Shown here: in pieces, positions 16,943 through 25,640 of the stretch | Numbering within the stretch: the stretch's first letter is position 1 | Layout of the letters: every line of letters starts with the position of its first letter | Assembly (NCBI RefSeq): GCF_029051725.1 | Contig: NZ_JAACFU010000007.1 | Location: 1-64,000 of the forward strand | Length of the DNA stretch: 64,000 nucleotides | Source of the DNA: Bradyrhizobium sp. CSS354 | GTDB taxonomy: Bacteria > Pseudomonadota > Alphaproteobacteria > Rhizobiales > Xanthobacteraceae | Reading direction: 5' to 3' | Translations under genes and position numbers: made by a program | Notes under the pieces: generated by a model | Database searches by the model: none | Seen by the model: only the letters and a program-made list of their open reading frames with translations | Told to the model about the DNA's origin: nothing

Positions 16943-17728
16943 ATGACCCAAATTGATCATCAGGTTCATCCTATCGGCCCGGTTGCGGGCTCACGCATTT
17001 TCAAGTTCATCGCATTTCTGTACGGAATTGCGGCGTATCTCGTGTTTTTCGTCACCATTCTCTACGCCATCGGCTTCGTCATGGGGCTGGTGGTGCCGAA
17101 GACCATCGACACCGGGACCGACACGCCCGTCGCCGAGGCCGTCATCATAAATCTGCTCCTGATGGCCCTGTTTGCGGTCCAGCACAGCGTGATGGCGCGC
17201 CGGCAGTTCAAGGCATGGTGGACGCAGTACGTCCCCAAGCCGGTCGAGCGCAGCACCTATGTGCTGTTTGCGAGCCTGTCATTGCTCCTCCTGTTCTGGC
17301 AGTGGCGTCCGCTGCCCACGGTCATATGGGAGGTCGCGAACCCGGATCTTGCTGTGACGATCGTCACGCTGTCGTTGGTGGGCTGGGTCCTGGTGTTCAC
17401 CTCGACCTTCATCATCAATCATTTCGAGTTGTTCGGATTGCATCAGGTCACCAATCATCTCGTCGGCAAGGAAGCGTCGCCGCCGCGCTTCAAGACGCCG
17501 CTGCTCTACAAGTTCGTTCGTCATCCGATCTATCTCGGCTTCATCATCGCGTTCTGGGCGGCCCCGGTCATGACCGCTGGTCATCTGCTGTTCGCCGCCG
17601 TGACCACGCTCTACATCTTCGTCGGCATCGCGCTGGAGGAGCACGACCTCATCGATCTCTTCGGCGACGAGTACCGGCAGTACAAACAACGGGTCTCGAT
17701 GCTTATTCCCTGGCGCAAGTCGGTATAG
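16943..17728 (+). CDS. mddA: Methanethiol S-methyltransferase-like membrane protein
   Basis: A 261-aa polytopic membrane protein of the isoprenylcysteine methyltransferase/NnrU-like group, closest in pattern to MddA, which methylates methanethiol with S-adenosylmethionine to give dimethyl sulphide. It shows about six membrane segments, QHSVMARRQFKAWW, NHFELFGLHQV, and the C-terminal AdoMet region VRHPIYLGFIIAFW followed by EEHDLIDLFGDEYRQYKQRV. GGAG precedes the ATG at 16943 by seven bases; the earlier ATG at 16892 lacks one. It lies between two paralogous regulators and next to a GFA-family gene. Bradyrhizobium is known to carry MddA. The assignment to that exact activity, rather than NnrU, is probable only. 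Confidence 0.72.
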   Translation: MTQIDHQVHPIGPVAGSRIFKFIAFLYGIAAYLVFFVTILYAIGFVMGLVVPKTIDTGTDTPVAEAVIINLLLMALFAVQHSVMARRQFKAWWTQYVPKPVERSTYVLFASLSLLLLFWQWRPLPTVIWEVANPDLAVTIVTLSLVGWVLVFTSTFIINHFELFGLHQVTNHLVGKEASPPRFKTPLLYKFVRHPIYLGFIIAFWAAPVMTAGHLLFAAVTTLYIFVGIALEEHDLIDLFGDEYRQYKQRVSMLIPWRKSV

Positions 17729-17821
17729 CTTGCGCGGCTTTCCGTCGCGTCCGCCGAAAGGAGGACGCGCGGCGGCGCCGAGCCGCGTATCGGAGCTTGC
17801 CGACCCGGCCTTCAACGTTTC

Positions 17822-17908
17822 TCGGGGTGAATCCCCCTCACCCCGACGCTATCCTTGCGAGCGAAGCTCGTCGCGCCCCCGAATCCGTTTTGCCGAGCTA
17901 TCGGCAAA
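17822..17908. repeat. Inverted-repeat cluster between mddA-like and GFA genes
   Basis: TCGGGGTGA (17822-17830) pairs with TCACCCCGA (17838-17846), and TTTGCCGA (17889-17896) pairs with TCGGCAAA (17901-17908) around GCTA. The spacer also carries the CCCCTCACCCC motif of the other palindromic repeats in the window. It may end the mddA-like transcript or be a degenerate repeat copy. Confidence 0.6.
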
Positions 17909-17957
17909 CGGGCGCAGGGAGAGAGAAATTCAAACCTTCATCAACGGAGACGACCCA

Positions 17958-18380
17958 ATGAAACATGTCGGAAACTGCTTCTGTGGCGCGGTCACGATCG
18001 AGGCCACAGGCGCGCCGGAGGCGATGGGCTATTGCCATTGCCGCTCGTGCCGCTCGTGGTCGGGCGGTCCGGTGAACGCGTTCAGCCTGTGGAAGCCCGA
18101 AGCCGTGCGCATCACCGAAGGTGCAGAGAATGTCGAGACCTTTACCAAGACGCCGCTCAGCCAGCGCAAATATTGCAAGAAGTGCGGTGGCCATCTCATG
18201 ACCAACCATCCGCCGCTTGGCCTGGTCGACGTCTTCACCGCCACCATTCCCACGCTCGCCTTCGCGCCCGGCGTCCACGTCAATTACGCCGAGACGGTGC
18301 TGCCGATGCGCGATGGCCTGCCCAAGCTCAAGGATTTTCCGGCGGAGTTCGGCGGCAGCGGCGAGATGATGCAGGAGTAG
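17958..18380 (+). CDS. GFA-family (glutathione-dependent formaldehyde-activating/CENP-V) protein
   Basis: A 140-aa zinc protein of the GFA fold. The metal-binding cysteines are visible as GNCFCGAV (residues 6-13), YCHCRSCRSWSG (about 31-42) and YCKKCGGH (about 74-81). The founding member, Gfa, helps form S-hydroxymethylglutathione from formaldehyde and glutathione, but most relatives have unproven reactions. The start at 17958 gives the natural MKHVGNCFCG N-terminus; the open frame upstream runs through a repeat. It shares a direction and neighbourhood with the MddA-like gene and is enclosed by two paralogous regulators, hinting at C1/thiol metabolism. Confidence 0.9.
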   Translation: MKHVGNCFCGAVTIEATGAPEAMGYCHCRSCRSWSGGPVNAFSLWKPEAVRITEGAENVETFTKTPLSQRKYCKKCGGHLMTNHPPLGLVDVFTATIPTLAFAPGVHVNYAETVLPMRDGLPKLKDFPAEFGGSGEMMQE

Positions 18381-18394
18381 CGACCCTCTTCTCC

Positions 18395-18412
18395 TCTCCC
18401 GCAAGCGGGAGA
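18395..18412. terminator. Short hairpin between convergent genes
   Basis: TCTCCCGC (18395-18402) pairs with GCGGGAGA (18405-18412) around AA. It is a minimal copy of the CTCTCCCGCAAGCGGGAGAG repeat motif and lies between the convergent GFA and regulator genes, where it may act as a terminator although no T-tract follows. Confidence 0.5.
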
Positions 18413-18423
18413 TGAGAAATTCG

Positions 18424-19983
18424 CTATCTCATCCCCGCGCGCCGCAATCCCTCGAGGTAATGCTCGCGATCCTCGTCCCGCAGCATCGGCAGCTCGCGCG
18501 TGATCCAAGCGAGCGAGATGCCCGGTTGGGCGCGGCGCAAGCCTTCCAGGGCGCAAGCCGCGCGCGCGGGATCCCCCGACATGCCGGCGGCGGCGGTCAG
18601 CACGCGATGCGCGCCGACGAAATCGGCGCGCTGCCGCATCGACTCGCGCGCCATCTGTGCGGCTCCTTCGTAATCGCGGCCGATGAACCGGGCATAGGCC
18701 GCGACGCCGCAATAGATCGCCGCGAGCGGGTCGCGGGGGCTCAGCCGTAGCGCGCGGCGCGCGGCGACATCGCCGTTCTGCCATCGTCCGGCGTAGCACA
18801 GCGTCACGCCGTAGAAGGCGTGCGCCATCGCGAAGTTCGGATTGAGGTTCAGCGCCAGTTCGAATTCCGCCAACGCATCGTCGAAGCGGCGGCGGAATAG
18901 ATAGGTATAAGCGAGGCCATGATGGGCCCAGGCATCCTCCCGATCGGCCTCCACGGCCGCGAGCGCGGCGCGCTCGGCGACCGGCACGGTCGGGGCCATG
19001 TCGGACCAGCCCATATGCGCGCCGAAGATGTGGCTGGTCGCGAGCAGGCCGAGCGCCTTGCCATAGGCGGGATCGAGCGCGACGGCCTTTTCGAGCAGTC
19101 CCTGCGCGGCGGCGTTGTCGTCGCGGGTGATGCGCCAGTAATGCGACAATGCGCGCATTACGAGGTCCCAGGCATCCAGGCTTCCCGGCGGCTTCTGCTG
19201 GGCGCGAAAACTCTCGGCGGTATAGAGCTGCGGCTCGATCGCGGCGACGATCGCCTCGGTGATCTCGTCCTGCACAGCGAAGATGTCGGCAAGCTCGCGG
19301 TCGTAGCGTTCAGCCCAGAGATGGCTGCCGGTCGAGACGTCGTTGAGCTGTGCGGAGATACGCACGCGATCGCCGCTCCGCCGCACGCTGCCTTCGAGCA
19401 CGTAGCGCACGCCGAGCTCTCGCGCGACCTCGTTCATGAGCACCGCGCGGCCCTTGTAGACGAAGGAGGAGTTGCGCGCGACGACGAAGAACCAGCGCAG
19501 CTTCGACAGCGCGGTGATGATGTCTTCGCTGATCCCGTCGGAGAAATAATCCTGCTCGCGGTCGCCGCTCATGTTGGTGAAGGGCAGCACCGCGATCGCC
19601 GGCCGGTCCGGTAGCGGCAGCGGGGCCTGCAGAAGCTTCGCTCCAAAACCGGATTCCGGCGCGGTCGCCCCACGCTTGGTCTCGACGTCGCCGACAAAAC
19701 GAAAACCCTTGCGCGAGATGGTGCGGATCAGCGCCTGGCTCGCGCCGCTGTCGCCGACCGCCTTGCGTGCCGCATTGATCCGGCTGGTCAGGGTGGATTC
19801 GGAGACGCTGCGCCCGTGCCAGATCTTGTCGATCAGCTCGTCCTTGCTGACCACCCGGTCGCGGTTCTCCATGAGGTGGACGACGAGATCGAAAACCTGC
19901 GGCTCCACGGCAACGGGAACCTGCTCGCGGCTCAGCTCGCGCAAGTCGGTATCGAGCAGGTGATCCCGGAACAGAAACTGCAC
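18424..19983 (-). CDS. Winged-helix/TolB-like/TPR regulator, copy 2
   Basis: A 519-aa paralogue of the 15258-16808 protein, colinear over its whole length: winged helix (residues 1-100, wing ALIRTISRKGFRFVGDVETK), TolB-like domain (IAVLPFTNMSGDREQDYFSD and LWAERYDRELADIFAVQDEI), then TPR repeats (ALAEFELALNLNPNFAMAHA), ending HYLEGLRRAGMR against HYLEGFRRAGLR in copy 1. It lies convergent to the GFA gene. No clear 22-bp repeat stands before its start, so control may differ from copy 1. Probably a soluble DNA-binding regulator; the TPR and TolB-like parts may sense a protein or small ligand. Confidence 0.88.
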   Translation of the reverse strand: MQFLFRDHLLDTDLRELSREQVPVAVEPQVFDLVVHLMENRDRVVSKDELIDKIWHGRSVSESTLTSRINAARKAVGDSGASQALIRTISRKGFRFVGDVETKRGATAPESGFGAKLLQAPLPLPDRPAIAVLPFTNMSGDREQDYFSDGISEDIITALSKLRWFFVVARNSSFVYKGRAVLMNEVARELGVRYVLEGSVRRSGDRVRISAQLNDVSTGSHLWAERYDRELADIFAVQDEITEAIVAAIEPQLYTAESFRAQQKPPGSLDAWDLVMRALSHYWRITRDDNAAAQGLLEKAVALDPAYGKALGLLATSHIFGAHMGWSDMAPTVPVAERAALAAVEADREDAWAHHGLAYTYLFRRRFDDALAEFELALNLNPNFAMAHAFYGVTLCYAGRWQNGDVAARRALRLSPRDPLAAIYCGVAAYARFIGRDYEGAAQMARESMRQRADFVGAHRVLTAAAGMSGDPARAACALEGLRRAQPGISLAWITRELPMLRDEDREHYLEGLRRAGMR

Positions 19984-20415
19984 GTCGAAAACTCAGGCCT
20001 CAAGACGACATCGGGCAATGATGAAATCAAAATGGATTTCGGCTGATCTCTATAAGTCCGCCGATAGGCCTGTCCGGTTCACCACGATCGCGTGATGGCA
20101 GCCATGCGATTTACGGGGAGGAATGCAACCTGGGTTAGAATGTGGCGGTTTCGGCCGGATTGTCGCGGTCTCCTCACGTCATTGCGAGCGCAGCGAGGCA
20201 ATCCAGCCTGTCGCCGCGGAGACAGCGTGGATTGCTTCGTCGCGAGGGCTCCTCGCAATGACGGTGTTGAGGCAATGGCGTGCGGCAGCTTCCCACGTTG
20301 TCATGGCCTTCGCGACGGCATCGAATGTGTGATGAGCGGTGAATGTCCATTTGCCGAACAGCTCCGTGTGCGTAAGCTGCGACCTTCACACGACACAAAC
20401 CACGAAGAAACGCCC
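19984..20415. other. 432-base intergenic region
   Basis: This stretch separates the minus-strand regulator from the plus-strand lyase. It holds a palindromic repeat element (20177-20263) and presumably both promoters. An open frame continuous with the lyase runs back through it to 20092 but crosses the repeat and has no protein-like composition, so I treat it as non-coding. Confidence 0.6.
20177..20263. repeat. Palindromic repeat element (CGTCATTGCGAG family)
   Basis: An 87-bp imperfect palindrome. The ends CGTCATTGCGAG and CTCGCAATGACG are exact inverted copies, and inner parts AGCGAGGCAATCCA and TGGATTGCTTCGT nearly so. This sequence type is widespread between genes in Bradyrhizobium genomes as I know them. 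It is the only copy I see in this window. Confidence 0.85.
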
Positions 20416-21777
20416 ATGCCCGCTTTTCATGCCTCGACCACCGTGCTCGATTCCATGCTGTTCCGCGATGCCTTCGGCACGCCGCAGATGCGGGAGGTAT
20501 TTTCCGATGTCGCGACTGTCGCGCGCTATGCCGAGGTCGAGGTGGCATTGGCGAAGGCGGAAGCGAAGTGCGGGGTGATTCCGCAGGATGCCGCCGATCA
20601 GATCGCGGCGCGGACCGACGTTGCCGCGCTCGATTTCGATCTGTTACGGCAGGAGACTGATGTCGTCGGCTATCCGATCCTGCCGCTCGTGCATCAGATG
20701 GTGAAGCAATGCGGCGATGCCGGCCGCTATGTGCATTGGGGTGCGACCACGCAGGACATCATGGACACCGCCGTGGTGCTGCAACTGCGCGCCGGGCTCG
20801 AGATTGTCGAGCAGGACATCGCCGCACTGCGCGAGATTCTCGCCGACCTCTCCAGGCGCTACCGCGACACGCCGATGGCGGGCCGCACCCATCTCCAGCA
20901 GGCGCTGCCGGTCACCTTCGGCTACAAGACCGCGATCTGGCTCGCGATGTTCGACCGCCACGCCGAGCGGATCAGTGAGTTGAAGCCGCGCGTCCTGGTC
21001 GGCCAGTTCGCCGGCGCCGCCGGCACGCTGGCCTCGCTCGGCAACAAGGGCTTCGAGGTGCAGGAGGCGCTCTGCGCCGAACTGAGGCTCGGCGTTCCCG
21101 CCTCGACCTGGCACGTCGCACGCGACGGTTTTGCCGAGGCCGTGAATTTCCTGGCGCTCGTCACCGGCTCGCTCGGCAAGATCGCGCTCGACATCATGAT
21201 CATGGCCTCGACCGAATTCGCCGAGGTCTACGAGCCCTTCGTCAAGGGACGCGGCGCTTCCTCGACCATGCCTCAGAAGCGCAACCCGATCTCCTCGGAA
21301 CTGATGCTCGCGGCGTCCAAGGCGGTGCGCCAGCACGCCGGCCTCATGCTGGATGCCATGGTGCAGGATTTCGAGCGCGCCACCGGGCCCTGGCACGCCG
21401 AATGGATGGCGATCCCCGAGAGCTTCGTGCTGACCGCCGGCGCGTTGCACCAGGCGAAGTTCGCGCTCGCCGGCCTTATCGTCGACGAAAGCAAGATGAA
21501 CGAGAATCTCGCCGTCAGCCGCGGTCTGATCGTGGCCGAAGCCGTCATGATGGGGCTCGCGCCGCAGATTGGGCGGCAGGAGGCCCATGACGTGGTCTAT
21601 GACGCCTGCCGGCTCGCCAATGAGAATGGTCTTACACTGGCGGACGCGCTGTCGTCTGACGCCCGCGTCTCTGCCAGAATCGACCGCGCCACGATCGAGG
21701 CGCTGACATCACCGAAAAATTACCTCGGCCTTGCTCCCGCCATGGTCGACCGGGTGCTGAAATCGGCAACACGTTGA
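20416..21777 (+). CDS. Fumarase/aspartase-superfamily lyase (PcaB/adenylosuccinate-lyase-like)
   Basis: A 453-aa lyase of the superfamily that eliminates fumarate or cycloisomerises muconates. The signature SSTMPQKRNP is at about residues 280-289, the conserved GRTHLQQALPVTFGYK at about 156-171, and HWGATTQDIMDT at about 106-117. The length and the C-terminal ADL domain (NENLAVSRGLIVAEAVMMGL) fit the 3-carboxy-cis,cis-muconate cycloisomerase branch better than the housekeeping purB type. No other protocatechuate genes are adjacent. The ATG at 20416 opens a typical N-terminus (MPAFHASTTVLDSMLFRDAFG). The exact substrate is unresolved. Confidence 0.88.
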   Translation: MPAFHASTTVLDSMLFRDAFGTPQMREVFSDVATVARYAEVEVALAKAEAKCGVIPQDAADQIAARTDVAALDFDLLRQETDVVGYPILPLVHQMVKQCGDAGRYVHWGATTQDIMDTAVVLQLRAGLEIVEQDIAALREILADLSRRYRDTPMAGRTHLQQALPVTFGYKTAIWLAMFDRHAERISELKPRVLVGQFAGAAGTLASLGNKGFEVQEALCAELRLGVPASTWHVARDGFAEAVNFLALVTGSLGKIALDIMIMASTEFAEVYEPFVKGRGASSTMPQKRNPISSELMLAASKAVRQHAGLMLDAMVQDFERATGPWHAEWMAIPESFVLTAGALHQAKFALAGLIVDESKMNENLAVSRGLIVAEAVMMGLAPQIGRQEAHDVVYDACRLANENGLTLADALSSDARVSARIDRATIEALTSPKNYLGLAPAMVDRVLKSATR

Positions 21778-21890
21778 AAACCAAAATGCGTGAAACTCCG
21801 TATCTTTGGGGTGTCGCAAGGCACTCGCGCACTTGTGTCTCGCGATGCTAGACTTAAATTGAGCGAAAGACGTTCGGCAGAGGATCCGGC

Positions 21891-23147
21891 ATGACTGATC
21901 AACGCATCACCTCCACTCCCATCGATCCCGTGAAGCTCGACCGGCTGGCCGAGGTGGCGGTGAAGGTGGGCCTGGGCTTGCGGCCGGGCCAGGATCTGCT
22001 CTTGACGGCACCTGCGATCGCGTTGCCGCTGGTGCGGCGGATCGCCGTGCATGCCTACAAGGCCGGCGCCGGCATCGTGACGCCCATTCTCTCCGACGAA
22101 GAGATGACGCTGGCGCGCTACCGCCACGGCCACGACGACAGCTTCGATCGTGCCGCTAACTGGCTCTACGAGGGCATGGCCAAGGCGTTCTCGAACAACA
22201 CCGCCCGTCTTGCCATCGTCGGCGACAATCCGATGCTGCTGTCGGGCGAAGATGCTTCCAAGGTCGCGCGCGCCAGCAAGGCCAATTCCATGGCCTATCA
22301 GCCGGCGCTGGAAAAGATCGTCAATTTCGACACCAACTGGAACATCATTGCCTATCCGAGCCCGTCCTGGGCGAAGCAAGTCTTTCCGAACGATCCTGAA
22401 GAGGTCGCGATCGGCAAGCTCGCGGACGCGATCTTCGCGGCGTCCCGCGTCGATCGCGACGACTCGCCGGCCAATTGGGCGAGCCACAACGCGGTGCTGC
22501 GCGAGCGCACCAATTGGCTCAACGGCCAGCGTTTCCGCGCGCTCCAGTATTCAGGGCCGGGGACCGACCTCACGATCGGGCTTGCCGACGGCCATGAATG
22601 GGAGGGAGGCGCCTCGCTATCCAAGAACGGCATCAGCTGCAACGCCAATATCCCGACCGAAGAGGTCTTCACCACGCCGCATTGCCGGCGGGTCTACGGC
22701 CATGTCGTGAGCTCGAAGCCGCTGTCCTATCAGGGCACGCTGATCGACAACATCGCAGTGCGTTTCGAGGACGGCAGGATCGTCGACGCCAAGGCCTCGC
22801 GCGGCGCGGAGGTGCTGAACAAGGTGCTGGATACCGACGAGGGCGCGCGGCGTCTCGGCGAAGTGGCGCTGGTGCCGCATTCCTCGCCAATCTCGCAGAG
22901 CGGGCTGCTGTTCTACAACACGCTGTTCGACGAGAACGCGGCCTCGCACATCGCGCTCGGCCAGTGCTATTCGAAGTGCTTCGTCAACGGCGCGCAGCTC
23001 ACGCCGCAGCAGATCGCGGCGCAAGGCGGCAACCAGAGCCTGATCCATATCGACTGGATGATCGGCTCGGCCGAGACCGACATCGACGGCATTCTGGCCG
23101 ACGGCAGCAAAGTGCCGGTGTTTCGCAAGGGCGAATGGGCGAAGTAA
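21891..23147 (+). CDS. M29-family aminopeptidase
   Basis: A 418-aa metallopeptidase of the AmpS/AmpT/PepS family, which removes N-terminal residues from peptides using two metal ions (Zn or Co). Family landmarks are NIPTEEVFTTP (about residues 253-263, metal-ligand glutamates), ENAASHIALGQCYSK (about 348-362, ligand His), and HIDWMIGS (about 384-391, ligands His and Asp). It is cytoplasmic, with no signal. Ends one base before the stop codon of a convergent gene, with no spacer. It probably serves general peptide turnover. Confidence 0.93.
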   Translation: MTDQRITSTPIDPVKLDRLAEVAVKVGLGLRPGQDLLLTAPAIALPLVRRIAVHAYKAGAGIVTPILSDEEMTLARYRHGHDDSFDRAANWLYEGMAKAFSNNTARLAIVGDNPMLLSGEDASKVARASKANSMAYQPALEKIVNFDTNWNIIAYPSPSWAKQVFPNDPEEVAIGKLADAIFAASRVDRDDSPANWASHNAVLRERTNWLNGQRFRALQYSGPGTDLTIGLADGHEWEGGASLSKNGISCNANIPTEEVFTTPHCRRVYGHVVSSKPLSYQGTLIDNIAVRFEDGRIVDAKASRGAEVLNKVLDTDEGARRLGEVALVPHSSPISQSGLLFYNTLFDENAASHIALGQCYSKCFVNGAQLTPQQIAAQGGNQSLIHIDWMIGSAETDIDGILADGSKVPVFRKGEWAK

Positions 23148-23708
23148 CTACGCCGCCGCGTTGCGCAGCATCGGGCTGTTGTCGATGCTGAAGCGGTTGA
23201 ACAGCGTCGTGAACGGGCTGCCGTCGGTGGCTCGCACGATGGCGTCGGAGGCCGCCACCGCGTCGTAGAGCGCACCGACCGGATCATTCGCCTCGGATAG
23301 GTCGAGACCCCCGCGGATTTCCTCGCGTGCCTCGTTGACGTCGTCCTCGTCCTCGAGTGTCGCCTCCAGCGCGTCGGCCGCCCGCCGCATCTCATGGAGG
23401 TCACCGCCGGCGGAAAATTTCAGGATGTCGAGCCAGTAGGGGCGCGCCACGACGAGCCTGACGAAGGCCTCGAAACTCTCCGCGATAATTCCCGCGCGGC
23501 CTTCCGATGAGACGTAGAGCACATTCTGAGAAGGCAGCAGCACGAACGCGCCGCCGGAGCCGTCACTGCCGATCTGCCGGGGGCTCTCGATGCCGTCGAC
23601 GGTGAACCAGGGCTCCTCGTCGGTTGCGAAGGAGACATCGAGACTGCCGAGCCAGGCGACGACCTCGCCTTGGGTTGCGAGAACCTCCGGGGTGAGGGGC
23701 ATCGGCAT
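23148..23708 (-). CDS. Hypothetical protein, 186 aa
   Basis: An acidic protein with aromatic-rich segments: EEPWFTVDGIESPRQIGSDG, then VLLPSQNVLYVSSEGRAGII, then FVRLVVARPYWLDILKFSAG. The layout (small beta-rich domain with repeated contacts to a conserved Gly-Ser-Asp-Gly turn) faintly recalls SMI1/KNR4 (SUKH) immunity-type proteins, but I cannot support that from motif evidence alone. It has no signal peptide. Its stop codon abuts that of the aminopeptidase. Probably cytoplasmic; function unknown. Confidence 0.75.
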   Translation of the reverse strand: MPMPLTPEVLATQGEVVAWLGSLDVSFATDEEPWFTVDGIESPRQIGSDGSGGAFVLLPSQNVLYVSSEGRAGIIAESFEAFVRLVVARPYWLDILKFSAGGDLHEMRRAADALEATLEDEDDVNEAREEIRGGLDLSEANDPVGALYDAVAASDAIVRATDGSPFTTLFNRFSIDNSPMLRNAAA

Positions 23709-23937
23709 GGCTCCTTTCAGATGCTTCGCGCACTTTGTCGCACCCCGGAAAAGAAGGGTTCATGTGCACGAAATTGCAGGGAAATTGCGACGTTAACCGT
23801 TTCGCGTCTGCAACTTGCGGCTGATTGTCGGGCCCTGCGTAAGAAAGAATTAAAAACCGGCTACTAGCGTTCCCGGCATCTTTGAACAATTCGGGCCGAG
23901 ACCCGGGCAGGCCATATTTTATCCCCTGAGGAAACAG

Positions 23938-24393
23938 ATGTCGCGCACATTGATTGAAATCAGTAGTTGCAATGTAGAGCTTGAGCTGCGGCCGATCGAG
24001 CCGTCCTGGATTATCGAAGGCAATCCGGTGTCGCGCTCGCACATCCTGTCCACCAGCGCCGACGGCACCGCTTCGACCATCATCTGGGCTTGCACCGAAG
24101 GGCGCTTCAACTGGTACTACGATATCGACGAGACGATCATGATCATGGAAGGATCGATCGTGCTCGAAAGCGACGGCATGCCGCCGAAGCGCTACGGCCC
24201 GGGCGACGTCATCTTCTTCCGCGACGGCGCGCATGCCAAATGGCATGTCGAAGGCCACGTCAAGAAGATCGCCTTCTGCCGCAAGACCAATCCCGTGATG
24301 ATCGGCTTCCTGATCCGGGTCGTCAACAAGCTCAAGAAGATCTTCGTCTCCACCGGCGAGCGCCGTCCGGCCTCGCTCATGGGGGCCGGTTAG
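23938..24393 (+). CDS. Cupin-domain protein
   Basis: A 151-aa single-domain cupin. The first motif region is FNWYYDIDETIMIMEGSIVL (residues about 57-76), where E replaces the first metal-binding His pattern but the G-x5-H-x-H-like spacing is otherwise degenerate. The second motif reads YGPGDVIFFRDGAHAKWHVE (about 84-103) and keeps its Pro, Gly and His. This matches the small DUF861-like (EutQ/ureidoglycolate-type) cupins. The C-terminus (FLIRVVNKLKKIFV) is basic and helical. Substrate unknown; it stands alone, ending at a strong bidirectional hairpin. Confidence 0.8.
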   Translation: MSRTLIEISSCNVELELRPIEPSWIIEGNPVSRSHILSTSADGTASTIIWACTEGRFNWYYDIDETIMIMEGSIVLESDGMPPKRYGPGDVIFFRDGAHAKWHVEGHVKKIAFCRKTNPVMIGFLIRVVNKLKKIFVSTGERRPASLMGAG

Positions 24394-24434
24394 AGTTCAA
24401 TCGGTTTCAAGGACGCTTCCCAGCGGTCACGACG

Positions 24435-24470
24435 GAACAGGGGCCGGGATCAACATCCCGGCCCCTGTTC
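24435..24470. terminator. Strong bidirectional terminator hairpin
   Basis: A perfect 16-bp stem (24435-24450 with 24455-24470) encloses the loop CAAC; the core is GGGGCCGGGAT. It sits between the stop codons of the convergent cupin and amidohydrolase genes and is followed on the plus strand by TCTCGTC, a weak T-tract. Confidence 0.85.
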
Positions 24471-24473
24471 TCG

Positions 24474-25526
24474 TCATGACGGCAATTCGAGCCGGTAGAC
24501 ATCGGTCGCGGTTTGCGAGAACAACGCCGTCTTCTCGGTCTCGCTCAAGGGCGCCGCGATGCGCTTGAAGGCGTTGAAGATCACCTGGTAGCTGCACTGG
24601 CCCTTGTCCGGCGGGAAATTGCTCTCGAACATCGCGCGCTTGGGTCCAAACGCCTCGATGCAGGTTTCGACATAAGGCCGCCAGGCCGCGGCAAGCTCCT
24701 CGGATGAAGGTGGCCTCTCGCGCAAATGGAAGTCGTAGCCGAGCAGGCACATCGCGAGCCCGCCGAGCTTCACCACCACGTTCTCGCATTTGGCGATCTC
24801 CTGGATCGAGGCGCGCCATTGCGGAAACACCTCCTCGCGTCGTCCGGCAAAGCGGCCGATTCCGGCCGGGCCGCCGCAATGGTCGAGCACGATCCTGGTG
24901 CCGGGAAATGCGCGGGCGAGCTCGGTCAACTCGCCGATCTGTGGATGGAACAGCCAGGCGTCGAAGCTCAGGTTCAGCGGCGCCAGACAGGCGAAGCCCT
25001 TGCGGAAGGTCGGGTCCTGCAGCAATCCCTGCGGTCGGCTCGCATACATGCCGGCGACAGCAGGATCCTGGTCCCATGCCGAGGAATGCCGGATGCCGCG
25101 GAAGCGGCCGTTGCCCGCCGCGATCTCGGCCTCCAGCACCGGTTTTGCGGCATCGCCGAGCAGCAGATTGACGTGGCTGACGATGCCGGCGCAGATCGCG
25201 GCTTTGCCGTAACCGCCGCTCGCGCTCATCGCGGCGACGCCATTGGCGAACTCGACCTCGCCGACCGGCCGGAACGCCTCGGGCCCGTGCGCACGATACA
25301 TCGAGCGGCAATCGACATAGACGGTGGCGGTGACGTTGTGGCCGGAGGCGATATCGGCCGCCATCTCCTCGATCAGATAGCGGTGCCCGCGATTCCAGAG
25401 ATGGTGATGGGGATCGACGATCGGACGTAAGGGATCGATGATCTCCTCATGATGCAGCGCGAGCCAGTCCTCGCGCGGTTCGACGAATAGCCCGCTCGTG
25501 TTGGCGGGCAGACCGCTTGCAGCCAT
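24474..25526 (-). CDS. Amidohydrolase 2-family TIM-barrel hydrolase
   Basis: A 350-aa metal-dependent hydrolase of the amidohydrolase-2 group (ACMSD/LigI-like lactonases and decarboxylases). The metal motif is VDPHHHLW (residues 37-44); further landmarks are RGIRHSSAW (about 143-151), VLDHCGGPAG (about 210-219) and MFESNFPPDK (about 303-312), the last replacing the family's final Asp motif with S-N. It is the second gene of a probable operon, 114 bases after a Bug-type binding protein and divergent from a LysR regulator, so it probably acts on the compound that protein binds. A lactone or cyclic acid is likely but unproven. Confidence 0.88.
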   Translation of the reverse strand: MAASGLPANTSGLFVEPREDWLALHHEEIIDPLRPIVDPHHHLWNRGHRYLIEEMAADIASGHNVTATVYVDCRSMYRAHGPEAFRPVGEVEFANGVAAMSASGGYGKAAICAGIVSHVNLLLGDAAKPVLEAEIAAGNGRFRGIRHSSAWDQDPAVAGMYASRPQGLLQDPTFRKGFACLAPLNLSFDAWLFHPQIGELTELARAFPGTRIVLDHCGGPAGIGRFAGRREEVFPQWRASIQEIAKCENVVVKLGGLAMCLLGYDFHLRERPPSSEELAAAWRPYVETCIEAFGPKRAMFESNFPPDKGQCSYQVIFNAFKRIAAPLSETEKTALFSQTATDVYRLELPS

Positions 25527-25640
25527 CGACGTGCGCTCCCCTCATTGGCTTTGGTGCAAGGAGCTTAGCACCGGTTGTCACACGCAGCAGCGCGTTCCGT
25601 GCAACGCGCTTCCCGAAGCCACGCGCGCGGCTTGGAACTT

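Noticed and set aside
20092-20415. N-terminal extension of the lyase
   Set aside because: It reads through a palindromic intergenic repeat and is not lyase-like; the ATG at 20416 gives the family N-terminus.
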